Positions 1-8,094 are shown, numbered from the stretch's first letter. The stretch is 64,000 nt of DNA from Actinoplanes sp. M2I2 (GCF_023544445.1 NZ_JALPVJ010000026.1:1-64000), one strand, 5' to 3'. Program-made: numbers and translations. The notes: a model not told the origin generated them from the sequence alone.

Positions 1-114
1 GTCAAACGCGCCATCAGCAAATACAACGCCCGCGGCCCGAACATCGACCGCGCCACCTACCAAGCCACGATAGAGATCAACATCCTGGCCTTGACACCAA
101 CCACCCAGCCCTAA
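1..114 (+). CDS. C-terminal end of a truncated gene, possibly a transposase
   Basis: An open frame enters from the left edge and stops at TAA 112-114, giving 37 residues ending ILALTPTTQP. The composition is lower in G+C (roughly 58%) than the following genes, and it uses codons such as ATA, TTG and ACA that are rare elsewhere in the window. That points to recently acquired DNA. The charged, helical tail (NIDRATYQATIEINIL) resembles the end of a DDE transposase, but I do not recognise a family with confidence. No terminal inverted repeat was seen downstream. Confidence 0.4.
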   Translation, partial: VKRAISKYNARGPNIDRATYQATIEINILALTPTTQP

Positions 115-130
115 CTGAACGGCGTTGGGT

Positions 131-817
131 CTAGATGTCCGCGGGTACGGGCTGGACTGCGGTGAAGGGGGCGCTCAGCAGGCCAGCCGGGGTCTGGACC
201 TGGTAGCGGCTGCGGCCGCGTTTGAGGACCGTGCCGACCAGGCCGTGGTACTTGCCGGCGCCGGTCAGGCGGACGCGGTCGCCGACCCGTACGGGGGTGG
301 GGGCCGGGGCGGCCGGGGCCTCCAGCAGGTGGGCCAGCTCGCGCTGGTAGCGGGGGTGCATCGCCGCCGGGTGGCCGCCGTGGGTCCAGGTGTAGCGGGC
401 GGCCACGTCGAAGCCGGACGAGCAGCTCGGGCAGGAGCGGACCCGGACGGGGCGGCGGTGGGCCGTCACCCGGTGGCCGGCGGGGCAGGTGCCCACCCAG
501 GCGCCCTCGGCCCGGGGCGCGTCGGCCGGGACGCAGCGGGTGGCCGAGCAGCCGATGCGCCGCGCGGTGGCCCGCCACACGCGGTCGTGGCCGTGGCCGG
601 GGCCGGTCAGGGCGTGGGCGATCTCGTGCAGGATCGTGTCGGTGACCTGCTCGGGCGAGTGCAGGGCGGTCAGGACGCGGGAGAGGCCGATCACCCTGCG
701 GTCGAAGTGGCACACCCCGGCCCGGGTGCGGGCGTTGTCGAACACCAGGCGCCAGCCGGTGAGGCCGTGCTGGTCCATCAGGCCGGCGGCGAGCTCCCTC
801 GCGTCGGTCACTTCCAC
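131..817 (-). CDS. SprT-like zinc metalloprotease
   Basis: 228-residue protein of the SprT/Spartan-like zincin family. The metal-binding motif HEIAH lies at residues 64-68, followed by a GHGHDRVW segment that should give the third ligand. Cysteines at about 90, 111, 129 and 132 (CPSC) look like the family's C-terminal zinc ribbon. A basic, proline-containing tail follows (residues about 165-228) with a KOW-like stretch (GDRVRLTGAGKYHGLVGTVL). The GTG start has GGAG 8 nt upstream. Family members cut DNA-protein crosslinks in eukaryotes; the bacterial role is not established. The upstream gap holds a 36-bp tandem repeat. Confidence 0.85.
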   Translation of the reverse strand: MEVTDARELAAGLMDQHGLTGWRLVFDNARTRAGVCHFDRRVIGLSRVLTALHSPEQVTDTILHEIAHALTGPGHGHDRVWRATARRIGCSATRCVPADAPRAEGAWVGTCPAGHRVTAHRRPVRVRSCPSCSSGFDVAARYTWTHGGHPAAMHPRYQRELAHLLEAPAAPAPTPVRVGDRVRLTGAGKYHGLVGTVLKRGRSRYQVQTPAGLLSAPFTAVQPVPADI

Positions 818-831
818 GTCCGGTACTCCAG

Positions 832-946
832 ATCTCGTTCAGTCCGGTGCGAAGTTCGCATCGAGTGGGACGTTCACACCGGGTGCGAAGTTCGCATCCA
901 GCCCGACGTTCACACCCGGTGCGTGGTTCGCACCCCGTGCGGGTTC
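832..946. repeat. 36-bp tandem repeat, about 3.2 copies, with internal palindromes
   Basis: The perfect dyad TGCGAAGTTCGCA occurs at 848-860 and 884-896, and a variant (TGCGTGGTTCGCA) at 920-932, exactly 36 bp apart. The intervening GACGTTCACACC is also repeated (869-880, 905-916). The array fills the gap between the M56 peptidase 3' end and the sprT-like start, so it lies in the 5' region of the sprT-like gene. It could be a multi-site operator or a simple minisatellite. Confidence 0.85.
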
Positions 947-1871
947 AGTGCAGCCCGGCCGCGTACAGCAGCTCGCCCAGGTCGGCCACGCACTCGCCGG
1001 CCCAGACGACCGAGCCGGCGGCCACGGCGACCGGGACGGCGACCAGCGCCAGCAGGCGCGCGGCGGAGCGCGGGGCCAGCAGCGAAGCTACCCGCCGGGG
1101 GACCACACCGGCACCCCGCAACTCCGTGCGGCCGGGGGCCATCGACAGGCCGAGCCGGGCGGGGGAGGCGCGCAGCGCGGCCGCGCCGATGGCCCGGGCG
1201 ACCACGCGGCGGTCGCCGAGCTGTTCGGCGGCGCGCTCGTCGGCGGCCCGTTCGACCAGGAAGTCGATGCGGCGGGTCAGCCACCAGAAGACCGGGTGCC
1301 CGGCCGCGGCCAGCCGGGCCAGCAGCACGAGGGTGTGGTGCCGCGCGTCGAGATGGGCGCGTTCGTGGGCCAGCAGCGCGCCGTACTGCTGGTCGTCCAG
1401 GACCGAGCGCATGCCGGTGGTGACCACGACGCGGCCGGGTGGTCCGGGCACCGCGAACGCCTCGGCCCGCGTGTCGTCGATCACCGTGACCCGGTCGCCG
1501 TCGACGGGCAGGCCGCGGAACTCGCGGGCCACCGAACGCTCCCGGCGGTGCAGCTGCCACACGCGGGCCAGGCCGGCCAGGGCGATCAGCAGCAGCGCGG
1601 CCGACAGCGCGGACACCCACGGCTCACGCCCGGTGTCGGCCCGCACGACCGCGTCGGAGTAGCCGAGCCGCACACCGACCAGGTGGATCTCGGCGACGGC
1701 CTTGAGCGTGAACGCGGTCAGGCTGACGAGGCCGGCGGCCGACGCGGTCACGATCGACAGGACCAGCACGGTGACGGCGGCCTCCGGGCGCAGGCGGTCG
1801 GCCAGCCAGCGCACGGCCAGGGCGACCAGCACCGGGCACACCACGACGGAGACCACGAAGTGGTCGAACAT
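945..1871 (-). CDS. M56-family (BlaR1/MecR1-type) membrane zinc peptidase
   Basis: 308 residues with N-terminal hydrophobic segments (about 5-22, 31-58, 86-104), a cytoplasmic zincin domain with HERAH at 169-173, a downstream ERAADERAAE segment that should supply the third ligand, and a last membrane segment near 272-292. M56 peptidases usually work with a BlaI-type repressor, cutting it upon a signal. No BlaI gene is adjacent here, and the protein lacks a C-terminal penicillin-binding sensor domain, so its trigger and substrate are unknown. The start has a good AAGGAGA ribosome site. Its 3' end abuts the 36-bp repeat array. Confidence 0.85.
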   Translation of the reverse strand: MFDHFVVSVVVCPVLVALAVRWLADRLRPEAAVTVLVLSIVTASAAGLVSLTAFTLKAVAEIHLVGVRLGYSDAVVRADTGREPWVSALSAALLLIALAGLARVWQLHRRERSVAREFRGLPVDGDRVTVIDDTRAEAFAVPGPPGRVVVTTGMRSVLDDQQYGALLAHERAHLDARHHTLVLLARLAAAGHPVFWWLTRRIDFLVERAADERAAEQLGDRRVVARAIGAAALRASPARLGLSMAPGRTELRGAGVVPRRVASLLAPRSAARLLALVAVPVAVAAGSVVWAGECVADLGELLYAAGLH

Positions 1872-1913
1872 CTCGTCTCCTTCCGCCGGCCCACAGTCTC
1901 ACACCGGTGGCGG

Positions 1914-1944
1914 TGGACCTGAAGCGTGGTTCAGGTCATAGGTT
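1914..1944 (+). promoter_or_regulatory. MerR-type promoter/operator for the MFS gene
   Basis: A perfect dyad ACCTGAA-6-TTCAGGT (1917-1923, 1930-1936) sits between a -35-like TGGACC (1914-1919) and a -10-like TAGGTT (1939-1944). The spacer is 19 bp, the over-long spacing that MerR-family activators correct by twisting DNA. The -10 ends 6 nt before the ATG at 1951, so the mRNA would be leaderless. No merR gene lies in the neighbourhood; the regulator must be elsewhere. Confidence 0.65.
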
Positions 1945-1950
1945 GGGGCC

Positions 1951-3300
1951 ATGGGGGTCATCCGGGGTCACGTGCGTGTCTTCTATCAGCTGCTGATCAA
2001 CACGCTTCTCGTGTCGGTCACGAACTACACCGTCTGGTTCGCGATCACGTTCTACACGTACCTGGAAACCCGGTCGGTCTTCGCCACCGGTGTCATCTCG
2101 GGTGTCTTCCTGGTCATGACCGCGCTGACCGGCATCTGGTTCGGCAGCCTCGTCGATCACCGCCCCAAGAAGCTGATGATGCAGATCTCGGCCGGGGTGT
2201 CGCTCACGCTGTACGCGGTGGCCCTGGCCCTCTATCTGGTGATCCCCCATGAGGAGTTCCGCGATCCGGCCAGTGTGCCGCTGTGGATCCTGATCGTGCT
2301 GCTCATGGTCGGGGTGATCGCCGGCAACATCCGGACGATCGCCCTGCCCACGATGGTCACCGCGCTGATCGAGGACGGGACGCGCGACCGGGCGAACGGC
2401 CTCGTGGGCACCGCGACCGGGGTGTCGTTCCTGGTCACGTCGGTGATCAGCGGTCTGCTGGTGGCGCTCGGCGGCATGTTGTGGGTGCTCGTCGCGGCGC
2501 TGGTCGTGCTCGGGCTCTCGATCGTGCATCTGGGTCTCGTACGGATGCCGCCCGGCGCTTCCGAGGCCGCGGCGCCGACCGACGGGGTGGACGTTCCGAC
2601 CAGCCGGATCGACCTGCGCGGCACGATGCGGGTGATCGCCGCGGTGCCCGGGCTGAGCGCGCTCATCGTCTTCTCGGCCTTCAACAACCTGCTCGGCGGC
2701 ATCTTCATGGCGCTGCTCGACGCGTACGGGCTCTCGATGATGTCGGTGCAGGGGTGGGGCCTGCTGTGGGGGGTGCTCAGCACCGGTTTCATCGTGGGTG
2801 GGCTGCTGATCAGCCGGACCGGTCTGGGTAGCAACCCGGTCCGGCTGCTGCTCATGGTCAACGTCGTGTGCTGGGGGGTGACGTTGCTGTTCCCCTTGCG
2901 CGACTCGGTGATCTGGCTCACGGCCGGCCTGTACCTCTACATGCTCGTGGTGCCCTACGCGGAGGCGGCGGAACAGACGATCCTGCAGAAGGTCGTCCCG
3001 TACGAGCGTCAGGGGCGGGTGTTCGGCTTCGCGCAGAGCGTCGAGCAGGCCGCCTCGCCGCTCACCGCGTTCCTCATCTCGCCGATCGCCCAGTTCGTCT
3101 TCATCCCGTACATGACCGACGGCGCCGGCGCCCGCCTGATCGGCGACTGGTTCGGCACCGGGGCGGCCCGCGGTCTCGCCCTGGTCTTCGTGCTGACCGG
3201 GGTCGTCGGCCTGATCGCCACCGCCATCGCCCTGCGCAGCCGCCCGTACCGCCGGCTGAGCGAGCGGTACGTCACCGCGGAGCCGGCCGTCACTGGGTGA
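1951..3300 (+). CDS. MFS transporter
   Basis: 449-residue integral membrane protein with about 12 hydrophobic segments and the cytoplasmic loop motif GSLVDHRPKKLMM after the second segment, as in MFS drug/macrolide exporters of the DHA3 kind. The substrate cannot be read from sequence. It appears to be controlled by a MerR-type promoter and to be translated from a leaderless transcript. The convergent downstream gene is a TetR regulator. The last 14 codons (LSERYVTAEPAVTG) form the first copy of a 41-bp tandem repeat that continues beyond the stop codon. Confidence 0.85.
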   Translation: MGVIRGHVRVFYQLLINTLLVSVTNYTVWFAITFYTYLETRSVFATGVISGVFLVMTALTGIWFGSLVDHRPKKLMMQISAGVSLTLYAVALALYLVIPHEEFRDPASVPLWILIVLLMVGVIAGNIRTIALPTMVTALIEDGTRDRANGLVGTATGVSFLVTSVISGLLVALGGMLWVLVAALVVLGLSIVHLGLVRMPPGASEAAAPTDGVDVPTSRIDLRGTMRVIAAVPGLSALIVFSAFNNLLGGIFMALLDAYGLSMMSVQGWGLLWGVLSTGFIVGGLLISRTGLGSNPVRLLLMVNVVCWGVTLLFPLRDSVIWLTAGLYLYMLVVPYAEAAEQTILQKVVPYERQGRVFGFAQSVEQAASPLTAFLISPIAQFVFIPYMTDGAGARLIGDWFGTGAARGLALVFVLTGVVGLIATAIALRSRPYRRLSERYVTAEPAVTG

Positions 3301-3420
3301 GCGCGCGGTACGTCACCGCGGAGCCGGCCGTCACCTGGTGAGCGCGCGGTGCGTCACCGCGAAGCCGGCAGTCACCGGCTCAGCGCGCGGTGCGTGGGCG
3401 CGGGGCCGGCCGTCACCGGC
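3257..3420. repeat. 41-bp tandem repeat, 4 copies, across convergent gene ends
   Basis: Four copies start at about 3257, 3298, 3339 and 3380; the shared core GCGGTACGTCACCGC recurs every 41 bp and diverges progressively. Copy 1 encodes the C-terminus and stop of the MFS protein. Copies 2-3 fill the 112-bp gap, and copy 4 runs into the stop codon of the convergent TetR gene. The period is not a multiple of three, so the copies are not simply extra coding sequence. Confidence 0.9.
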
Positions 3421-4012
3421 TGATGCCGCGCAGGAGATTGCGCAGCAGGGCGTCGGCGAAGTCGGCGGTCAGCGGCTCGGCCGGCAGGAGCAGGCGGTGA
3501 TAGCAGGCGCCCCACAGCTGGTCGACGACGACCTGCGGGTCCACGTCGGCGGCGACCTGGCCGGCGTCCTGCGCGGCCCGGATCCGTTCTACGGCCAGCG
3601 TGCGACGGGGGTGGGTGTACTGCTCCTCCAGGACGACGGCCAGACCGGGGTCGGACTGCGCCGCGCCGGCCAGGGCGGCGATGACCGGGCCGCCGTGTTC
3701 GGCGGTCAGCAGGCGTACGAAGGCGTGCAGTTGACTGCGGAGGTCGTGCTCGAGGTCGCCGGTGTCGTCGAAGGCCAGCCGCGTCTCGACGGCGGCGAAG
3801 TAGGCCTCGAAGGCCAGCGCCCCGGGGGAGGCCCACCACTTGTAGAGCGTCATCTTGCTGACGCCGGCCCGCTGCGCCACCTTGTCGAAGGTCAGCCCGG
3901 CCAGGCCGCCCGCGAAGAGCATCTCGCCGGCCGCGGTCAGGGCGGCGGCGCGGACGGCCTCGGCGGGACGGCGACCGCGGCCCCGTCTCAGGCCGTTCTC
4001 CGTGTCACTCAC
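3413..4012 (-). CDS. TetR/AcrR-family transcriptional regulator
   Basis: 199 residues. The N-terminal HTH is at about 28-60 (AGEMLFAGGLAGLTFDKVAQ followed by RAGVSKMTLYKWW), followed by an all-helical ligand-binding C-terminal domain. The GTG start follows a TATAGT -10 by 6 nt, so the mRNA is probably leaderless and the gene probably autoregulated through the dyad in its promoter. It is convergent with the MFS exporter, but the exporter has its own MerR-type promoter, so a regulatory link between the two is only possible. Confidence 0.85.
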   Translation of the reverse strand: MSDTENGLRRGRGRRPAEAVRAAALTAAGEMLFAGGLAGLTFDKVAQRAGVSKMTLYKWWASPGALAFEAYFAAVETRLAFDDTGDLEHDLRSQLHAFVRLLTAEHGGPVIAALAGAAQSDPGLAVVLEEQYTHPRRTLAVERIRAAQDAGQVAADVDPQVVVDQLWGACYHRLLLPAEPLTADFADALLRNLLRGISR

Positions 4013-4018
4013 CCTGAC

Positions 4019-4047
4019 ACTATATGGACGACTAGTATACTTCGGCC
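4019..4047 (-). promoter_or_regulatory. tetR promoter with imperfect dyad
   Basis: An AT-rich island in very GC-rich DNA. On the minus strand a TATAGT -10 (4024-4019) lies 6 nt before the GTG start. The half sites ACTATA (4019-4024) and TATACT (4036-4041) form an imperfect dyad 23 bp across, the size of a TetR operator. This suggests autorepression. Confidence 0.5.
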
Positions 4048-4073
4048 AGGGTTCCCGGCGGGCGCCGCCGGGA

Positions 4074-5318
4074 TCAGACGAACAGCTTGAGGTCGACCGC
4101 GGCGGCCAGCGCCTCCATGCCCGCGTCGTTCGGGTGCAGGTGGTCGCCGGTGTCGAAGCGGCTGTCGTACCGCGTCGGGTCGGCCGGGTCGTGGGTGGCC
4201 GTGTCGAAGTCGATGACCGCGTCGCAGCCGCTGCCGTCGGCCTTGATGAAGTCGTTCACCGCGTCCCGCCCGGCCTCGCCCTGATCGCTCCAGTAACCGG
4301 CGCCCCGGTACGGCGTCAGGGTCGCGCAGAAGAACTTGATCCCGGCGTCGTGGCTGCGCCGGATCAGCTGCTGCAGGGCGGCGATGAGCTCGTCACCGCT
4401 CGGAGGGCTGTCCCCGCCCAGGTCGTTGATCGCGGCGTCCGAGAAGATCACCCACTTGACGCCGGTCTGCCCGAGCACGTCCCGGTCGAAGCGGTTGAGC
4501 GCGCTCTGCCCCGCGCCGTCCTGGGTGAGCATGTTGCCGCTGATGCCGGCGTTGAGCACCCCGACCGTACGGTTGGCGGTGACCAGCCGCCGGGCGAGCT
4601 GGTCGGGCCAGCGCCGGTTCTCGTTGAACGTCGAGTCGAAACCGTCGGTGATCGAGGCGCCGAGCGTGACGACCGCGCCCTCGGCCTCGGCGTTGCGCAC
4701 GTCGATGCCGGCCAGGAAGGCGTAGTTGTCGAAGGTGCCGGCGCCGGAGAGCGACGCCTGGGTGCTCTGGTTGCCGGCGGCGACGTAGTTGTTGCGGTTG
4801 CCGAACGCGTGCTGGGTCACCGAGCCGATGCGCTCGGGAACGTACGCGCTGACCGTGAGGTCGCCCCCGGCGGGCAGCTCGAAGGCGACCGGGTCGCTGA
4901 CCGCCGTGCGCCCGGCCTCGATGGTGACCGCATCGCCGCCGCCGAACATGACGTGGGCGTTGGTGGCCGGGTCGACCGTGCTGGTGCTCGCGTGGGCGGC
5001 GAGATAGACCGAGCTGACCGTGAGCGGGTCGCTGCCGAACTCGTTGGACAGCTTGATCCGTACCGTGTCGCCGCCGATGCTCGTGCGCATCACCTGCCGG
5101 ACGGTTTGCCGCTCGAAGGCGCGCCCGCCGTTCTGCGGGGCCGCCGCCCAGGTGCCCGTCCAACCGGCCTCGCCGGGAGCCGGCGAGGCGCCGGGCCGGG
5201 AGGTGGAGGCCTCGTTCCCGCTCGGGGACGAGTCGCGGCGCACGAACACGACCGCCGCCACGACGAGGACCACGAGGGCTGCCGAAACCGCGAGCGCGGT
5301 CTTCCTGGTCCGTTTCAC
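4074..5318 (-). CDS. Secreted or membrane-anchored SGNH/GDSL esterase
   Basis: About 414 residues from a GTG start (VKRTRKTALAV...), chosen because it begins a clean basic-plus-hydrophobic N-terminal segment (residues 1-27). The frame is open further upstream, into the divergent hydrolase. A galactose-binding-like beta domain (about 55-205) precedes the SGNH core: block I LGASITDG with nucleophile Ser222, block II NAGISGN (Gly259), block III IND near 297-299, and block V DHLH with Asp392 and His395. Residues 30-52 are a Ser/Pro/Gly-rich linker. Likely an extracytoplasmic esterase or polysaccharide deacetylase; the substrate is unknown. Confidence 0.8.
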   Translation of the reverse strand: MKRTRKTALAVSAALVVLVVAAVVFVRRDSSPSGNEASTSRPGASPAPGEAGWTGTWAAAPQNGGRAFERQTVRQVMRTSIGGDTVRIKLSNEFGSDPLTVSSVYLAAHASTSTVDPATNAHVMFGGGDAVTIEAGRTAVSDPVAFELPAGGDLTVSAYVPERIGSVTQHAFGNRNNYVAAGNQSTQASLSGAGTFDNYAFLAGIDVRNAEAEGAVVTLGASITDGFDSTFNENRRWPDQLARRLVTANRTVGVLNAGISGNMLTQDGAGQSALNRFDRDVLGQTGVKWVIFSDAAINDLGGDSPPSGDELIAALQQLIRRSHDAGIKFFCATLTPYRGAGYWSDQGEAGRDAVNDFIKADGSGCDAVIDFDTATHDPADPTRYDSRFDTGDHLHPNDAGMEALAAAVDLKLFV

Positions 5319-5439
5319 CGCGCCCACGGTACTGGAGTCGATCACCCGTACAGGTTGTGCCTGAGCTGGGAGATTGCTGACAGTACGCCCCCGGCGTGAC
5401 GGGCGTCTCCACCGCCGGCGGGTGGTGCATGCTGACGGG

Positions 5440-6153
5440 GTGACCGATCTGCGTGTGCTGAGCGGCGGCGGTTCGTCGCCCACCTATCTGCTGTTGCACG
5501 GCCTCGGAGCCACCGCCGACGTGTGGCAGGGCCTGGCCTCCCTGCTCGGGGACGCGGCCTGGGTCGCGCCCGACCTGCCCGGGCACGGCGGGTCGTCGCC
5601 GCTGCCGTCCTACTCCTTCGCCGGGGTGGCCGCCGCGGTCGCCGGCCTCGTCGACCCGGCCGGGACGGTGGTCGTCGGGCACTCGTTCGGCGGCGTGATC
5701 GCTCTGCACCTGGCCGGGCGCCCGGGAGTGCGGGCCGTGGTGGCCGTGGGGATCAAGTCGGCCTGGTCGGAGCCGGAGCTGGCCAAGGCGGCGGCGATGG
5801 CCGAGCGGCCGGCGCCGCTCTACGCGACCCGGGAGGAGGCGGCGCAGCGGCACCTGCGGGTGGCCGGGCTGGACGGGCTGTTGTTCGAGGCGCCACCGGC
5901 CGCGGTCGTCGAGACCGGCGACGGGTGGCGGCCGGCCTTCGACCCGCGCGCGTTCGGCGTCGGCGATCCGCAGGTGGACGCCCTGGTGGCCGCGTCGCCG
6001 GTGCCGGTCGTGCTCGCGCGGGGCGAGCACGATCAGATGGTCCCGCCCGGCAGCGCGCCCATCACGCTGCCCGGCCTCGGTCACAACGCCCACGTCGAGG
6101 ACCCGGGCGCGCTCCTGACCCTGCTGAGCCCGCCACCGCTGAGCCCGCTCTAG
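5440..6153 (+). CDS. Alpha/beta-hydrolase
   Basis: About 237 residues if the GTG at 5440 is used; the frame extends upstream to a TTG at 5374, but homology-like sequence begins with LRVLSGGGSSPTYLLLHGLG. It has the oxyanion-hole HGLG, nucleophile elbow GHSFGG, an acid in GEHDQ and a catalytic His in LGHNAHVED. There is no lid insertion of note, so it is a small esterase/lactonase-type enzyme of unknown substrate. It is divergent from the SGNH esterase, and its stop codon overlaps the stop of the decayed O-methyltransferase on the other strand. Confidence 0.8.
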   Translation: MTDLRVLSGGGSSPTYLLLHGLGATADVWQGLASLLGDAAWVAPDLPGHGGSSPLPSYSFAGVAAAVAGLVDPAGTVVVGHSFGGVIALHLAGRPGVRAVVAVGIKSAWSEPELAKAAAMAERPAPLYATREEAAQRHLRVAGLDGLLFEAPPAAVVETGDGWRPAFDPRAFGVGDPQVDALVAASPVPVVLARGEHDQMVPPGSAPITLPGLGHNAHVEDPGALLTLLSPPPLSPL

Positions 6154-6541
6154 GGCTTCGTGCCGATCACGACGCCGTTCGCTCGGCGCGGGCCCGGTGC
6201 GATCGGCGTCGAGCAGCAGTTCGGCGATCACGACCCGGCCACGGCTCGGCAGGGCCTCGTACGCCCGGGTCAGCAGCCGGTGATTGGTCGCCTCGTCCCA
6301 GTCGTGCAGGATCATGCTGAACAGCACGACGTCGTGCCCGCCGGGCAGCGGCTCGCCGGTGAGGAGCAGGTCGGCCGGCCGTTCGGGCAGCCCGAACTCC
6401 TCACCCGCCTCGGCGACGGTCACCGTCCGCCCACCCGCGAGCCTTGGTGAAGAGTTCCAGCTCCACCGCCGCCGCGAACGTCTTGAAACTCCAGAACCCC
6501 GTGACCAGCCCCATCAGGGGCGTCGGCGTCAGCATGCTCAT
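6150..6541 (-). pseudogene. Decayed O-methyltransferase (Methyltransf_2 type)
   Basis: Three recognisable pieces lie in order on the minus strand but in different frames. From ATG 6541 there is a dimerisation-domain start (MGLVTGFWSFKTFAAAVELE). After a frameshift near 6435 comes VTVAEAGEEFGLPERPADLL. This joins directly to the late SAM-domain segment GGHDVVLFSMILHDWDEATN...GRVVIAELLLDADRTGPAP, so the middle is deleted. After another shift or deletion comes the family's usual C-terminus NGVVIGTKP and stop (6150-6152). An intact member has about 330-350 residues; only about 125 codons remain. Start and stop are kept, so the decay is by internal deletion. Confidence 0.8.
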
Positions 6542-6632
6542 GGATCGACGATCGTAGGTGGCTGGTTATTCGCTACCCGGGCGGCCCGCGGCTCGATAGT
6601 CTGCTCGACTTCCCAGAACACGGAGGTAGATC

Positions 6633-7214
6633 ATGGCTGAGTATCCGCCCGAGGTTCGGCAGCGGCTCGTCGGGACGCCGGAACAGCAGGCGTCGGGGGT
6701 GGTCGGCGAAAGACCCCGGCGCTGGGCGTCGATCGTTCTCGAGGACTACGACCCGGCCTGGCCCGGGCGGTACGCCGCGGCCCGGGACGCGATCGTGGCG
6801 GCTCTCGGGGAGCGGATTCTCGGACTGGAGCACGTCGGGTCCACGTCGGTGCCCGGGCTGGCGGCCAAGCCGGTCGTCGACATCGACCTGCTGATCGCGG
6901 ACACGGCGGACGAGGCGGCCTACGTGCCCGCGCTGGCCGGGGCCGGCTACCGCCTGCTGTTGCGCGAGCCCTGGTGGCACGGTCACCGGATGTTGATCGG
7001 CGGCGACGAGGACATCCACCTGCACGTGTGGCCGCGCGAGTCGCCCGAGGCGATCAGGCACCGCCTGTTCCGCGACTGGCTGCGTACCCATCCTGAGGAC
7101 CGCGACCTGTACGCCGACACCAAGCGCCGGCTCGTCCGGGAGGGCTCGGCCGACTACACGATGGACAAGAGCGACGTGATCGACCAGATCTTCGCGCGGA
7201 TCTTCGCCACCTGA
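6633..7214 (+). CDS. GrpB-like UPF0157 nucleotidyltransferase-fold protein
   Basis: 193 residues. The family signature is clear: IVLEDYDPAWPGRY at the start of the domain, then EHVGSTSVPGLAAKPVVDID with the paired acidic residues typical of the polymerase-beta-like nucleotidyltransferase fold, and an IHLHVW strand. The first 30 residues are an extra N-terminal helix. A strong AGGTAG ribosome site precedes the ATG. Members are often called GrpB or fused to dephospho-CoA kinase in actinobacteria; the reaction is not established. The convergent methyltransferase ends 1 bp away. Confidence 0.85.
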   Translation: MAEYPPEVRQRLVGTPEQQASGVVGERPRRWASIVLEDYDPAWPGRYAAARDAIVAALGERILGLEHVGSTSVPGLAAKPVVDIDLLIADTADEAAYVPALAGAGYRLLLREPWWHGHRMLIGGDEDIHLHVWPRESPEAIRHRLFRDWLRTHPEDRDLYADTKRRLVREGSADYTMDKSDVIDQIFARIFAT

Positions 7215-7215
7215 C

Positions 7216-7953
7216 TCAGGCCTGGGCCACGACGAGATAGTGGGTGAAGCCGGCCACCACCGGCCCGGCCGCCAACCGGTCCAGCCACGCCTCGGCCCGC
7301 TCCCGGGGGATGGCCCCGCCCTCGACCGCGCGGGCCGAGTTGCGGCGCAGCCCGAGGATGCGGTCGGCGACGGCGTAGTCGCGGAAGAGGACCGGCACCG
7401 GCTCGACGGCGCGGACGCGGAGACCGGCCCCGGCGCACAGGCGGACGAGCTCGCGTCCCATGCTCGGGTTGCGCACCTGACCGGCCGTGAAACGGGCGAA
7501 GGCCCGGCTGGTCTCCCGGTCGTCGTCGGCGACGGCCAGGGTGTCCCAGTCGGGCTCGGCCATCCCGAACAGTCCGCCCGGCCGCAGCACCCGCCGCGCC
7601 TGGCTGATCGCCGCTGCCGGGTCCGTCACATGTTGCAGTACGCGATCGACCCGCACCCGATCGACGGTGCCGTCCCCGAGCGGCAGCTCGTGCAGGTCGC
7701 CCTGCCGCAGGTCGGCGCCCGGGTGCCGGCGGCGGGCCTCCTCGACCATCCGCGGATCCCGGTCGACGCCGATCACCTGTCCGGTGTCGCCCACGGCGGC
7801 CCGCAGACTTCCGAGATCGGTGCCCGGCCCGCAGCCGAGATCGACCACGGTCTGCCCGGGCGCGGCGGCCAGCATCTCCAGGAGCCGTCTCTTGTACGAC
7901 GTCCCGGCCTCGGTGGCGGCCGCGGCGTCCATGTAAACGATCTGGTCGGTCAT
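7216..7953 (-). CDS. SAM-dependent methyltransferase (class I)
   Basis: 245 residues with a Rossmann methyltransferase core: motif I VVDLGCGPGTDLG (about 36-48), acidic end of strand 2 GVDRD, and post-motif VLRPGGLFGMAEPDWDTL. The layout matches the Methyltransf_11/25 small-molecule type, close to UbiE/Coq5-like proteins, with a C-terminal lid (about 165-245). The substrate is not deducible. GAGG lies 8 nt before the ATG. The gene stands alone between a convergent GrpB-like gene and, upstream, a terminator. Confidence 0.8.
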   Translation of the reverse strand: MTDQIVYMDAAAATEAGTSYKRRLLEMLAAAPGQTVVDLGCGPGTDLGSLRAAVGDTGQVIGVDRDPRMVEEARRRHPGADLRQGDLHELPLGDGTVDRVRVDRVLQHVTDPAAAISQARRVLRPGGLFGMAEPDWDTLAVADDDRETSRAFARFTAGQVRNPSMGRELVRLCAGAGLRVRAVEPVPVLFRDYAVADRILGLRRNSARAVEGGAIPRERAEAWLDRLAAGPVVAGFTHYLVVAQA

Positions 7954-8059
7954 CCGTCGACCTCATCAGACCCCGGAGCGCAAAAGGTGTCGAACTTGTG
8001 GAGAAACCGTCGGAAGCCGGTGAGGACGGTCGTGCCGATGCGCTCGTCGACCCGGCGCG

Positions 8060-8094
8060 CGGCCGGCCGCCGCGGACAGCACGGCGGCCGGCCG
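8060..8094 (-). terminator. GC-rich hairpin downstream of the endonuclease gene
   Basis: Arms 8060-8072 (CGGCCGGCCGCCG) and 8082-8094 are perfectly complementary over 13 bp with a 9-nt loop. The hairpin lies immediately after the minus-strand stop at 8100. There is no T-run, as is usual for actinobacterial terminators. Confidence 0.65.

Noticed and set aside
489..946. Coding use of the 36-bp repeat (GAKFASS units)
   Set aside because: The open frame is antisense to the SprT-like gene for most of its length and has no ribosome site.
4393..6423. A 676-residue minus-strand frame starting in the O-methyltransferase piece
   Set aside because: After about 80 residues it runs antisense through the alpha/beta-hydrolase and out of frame through the SGNH gene.
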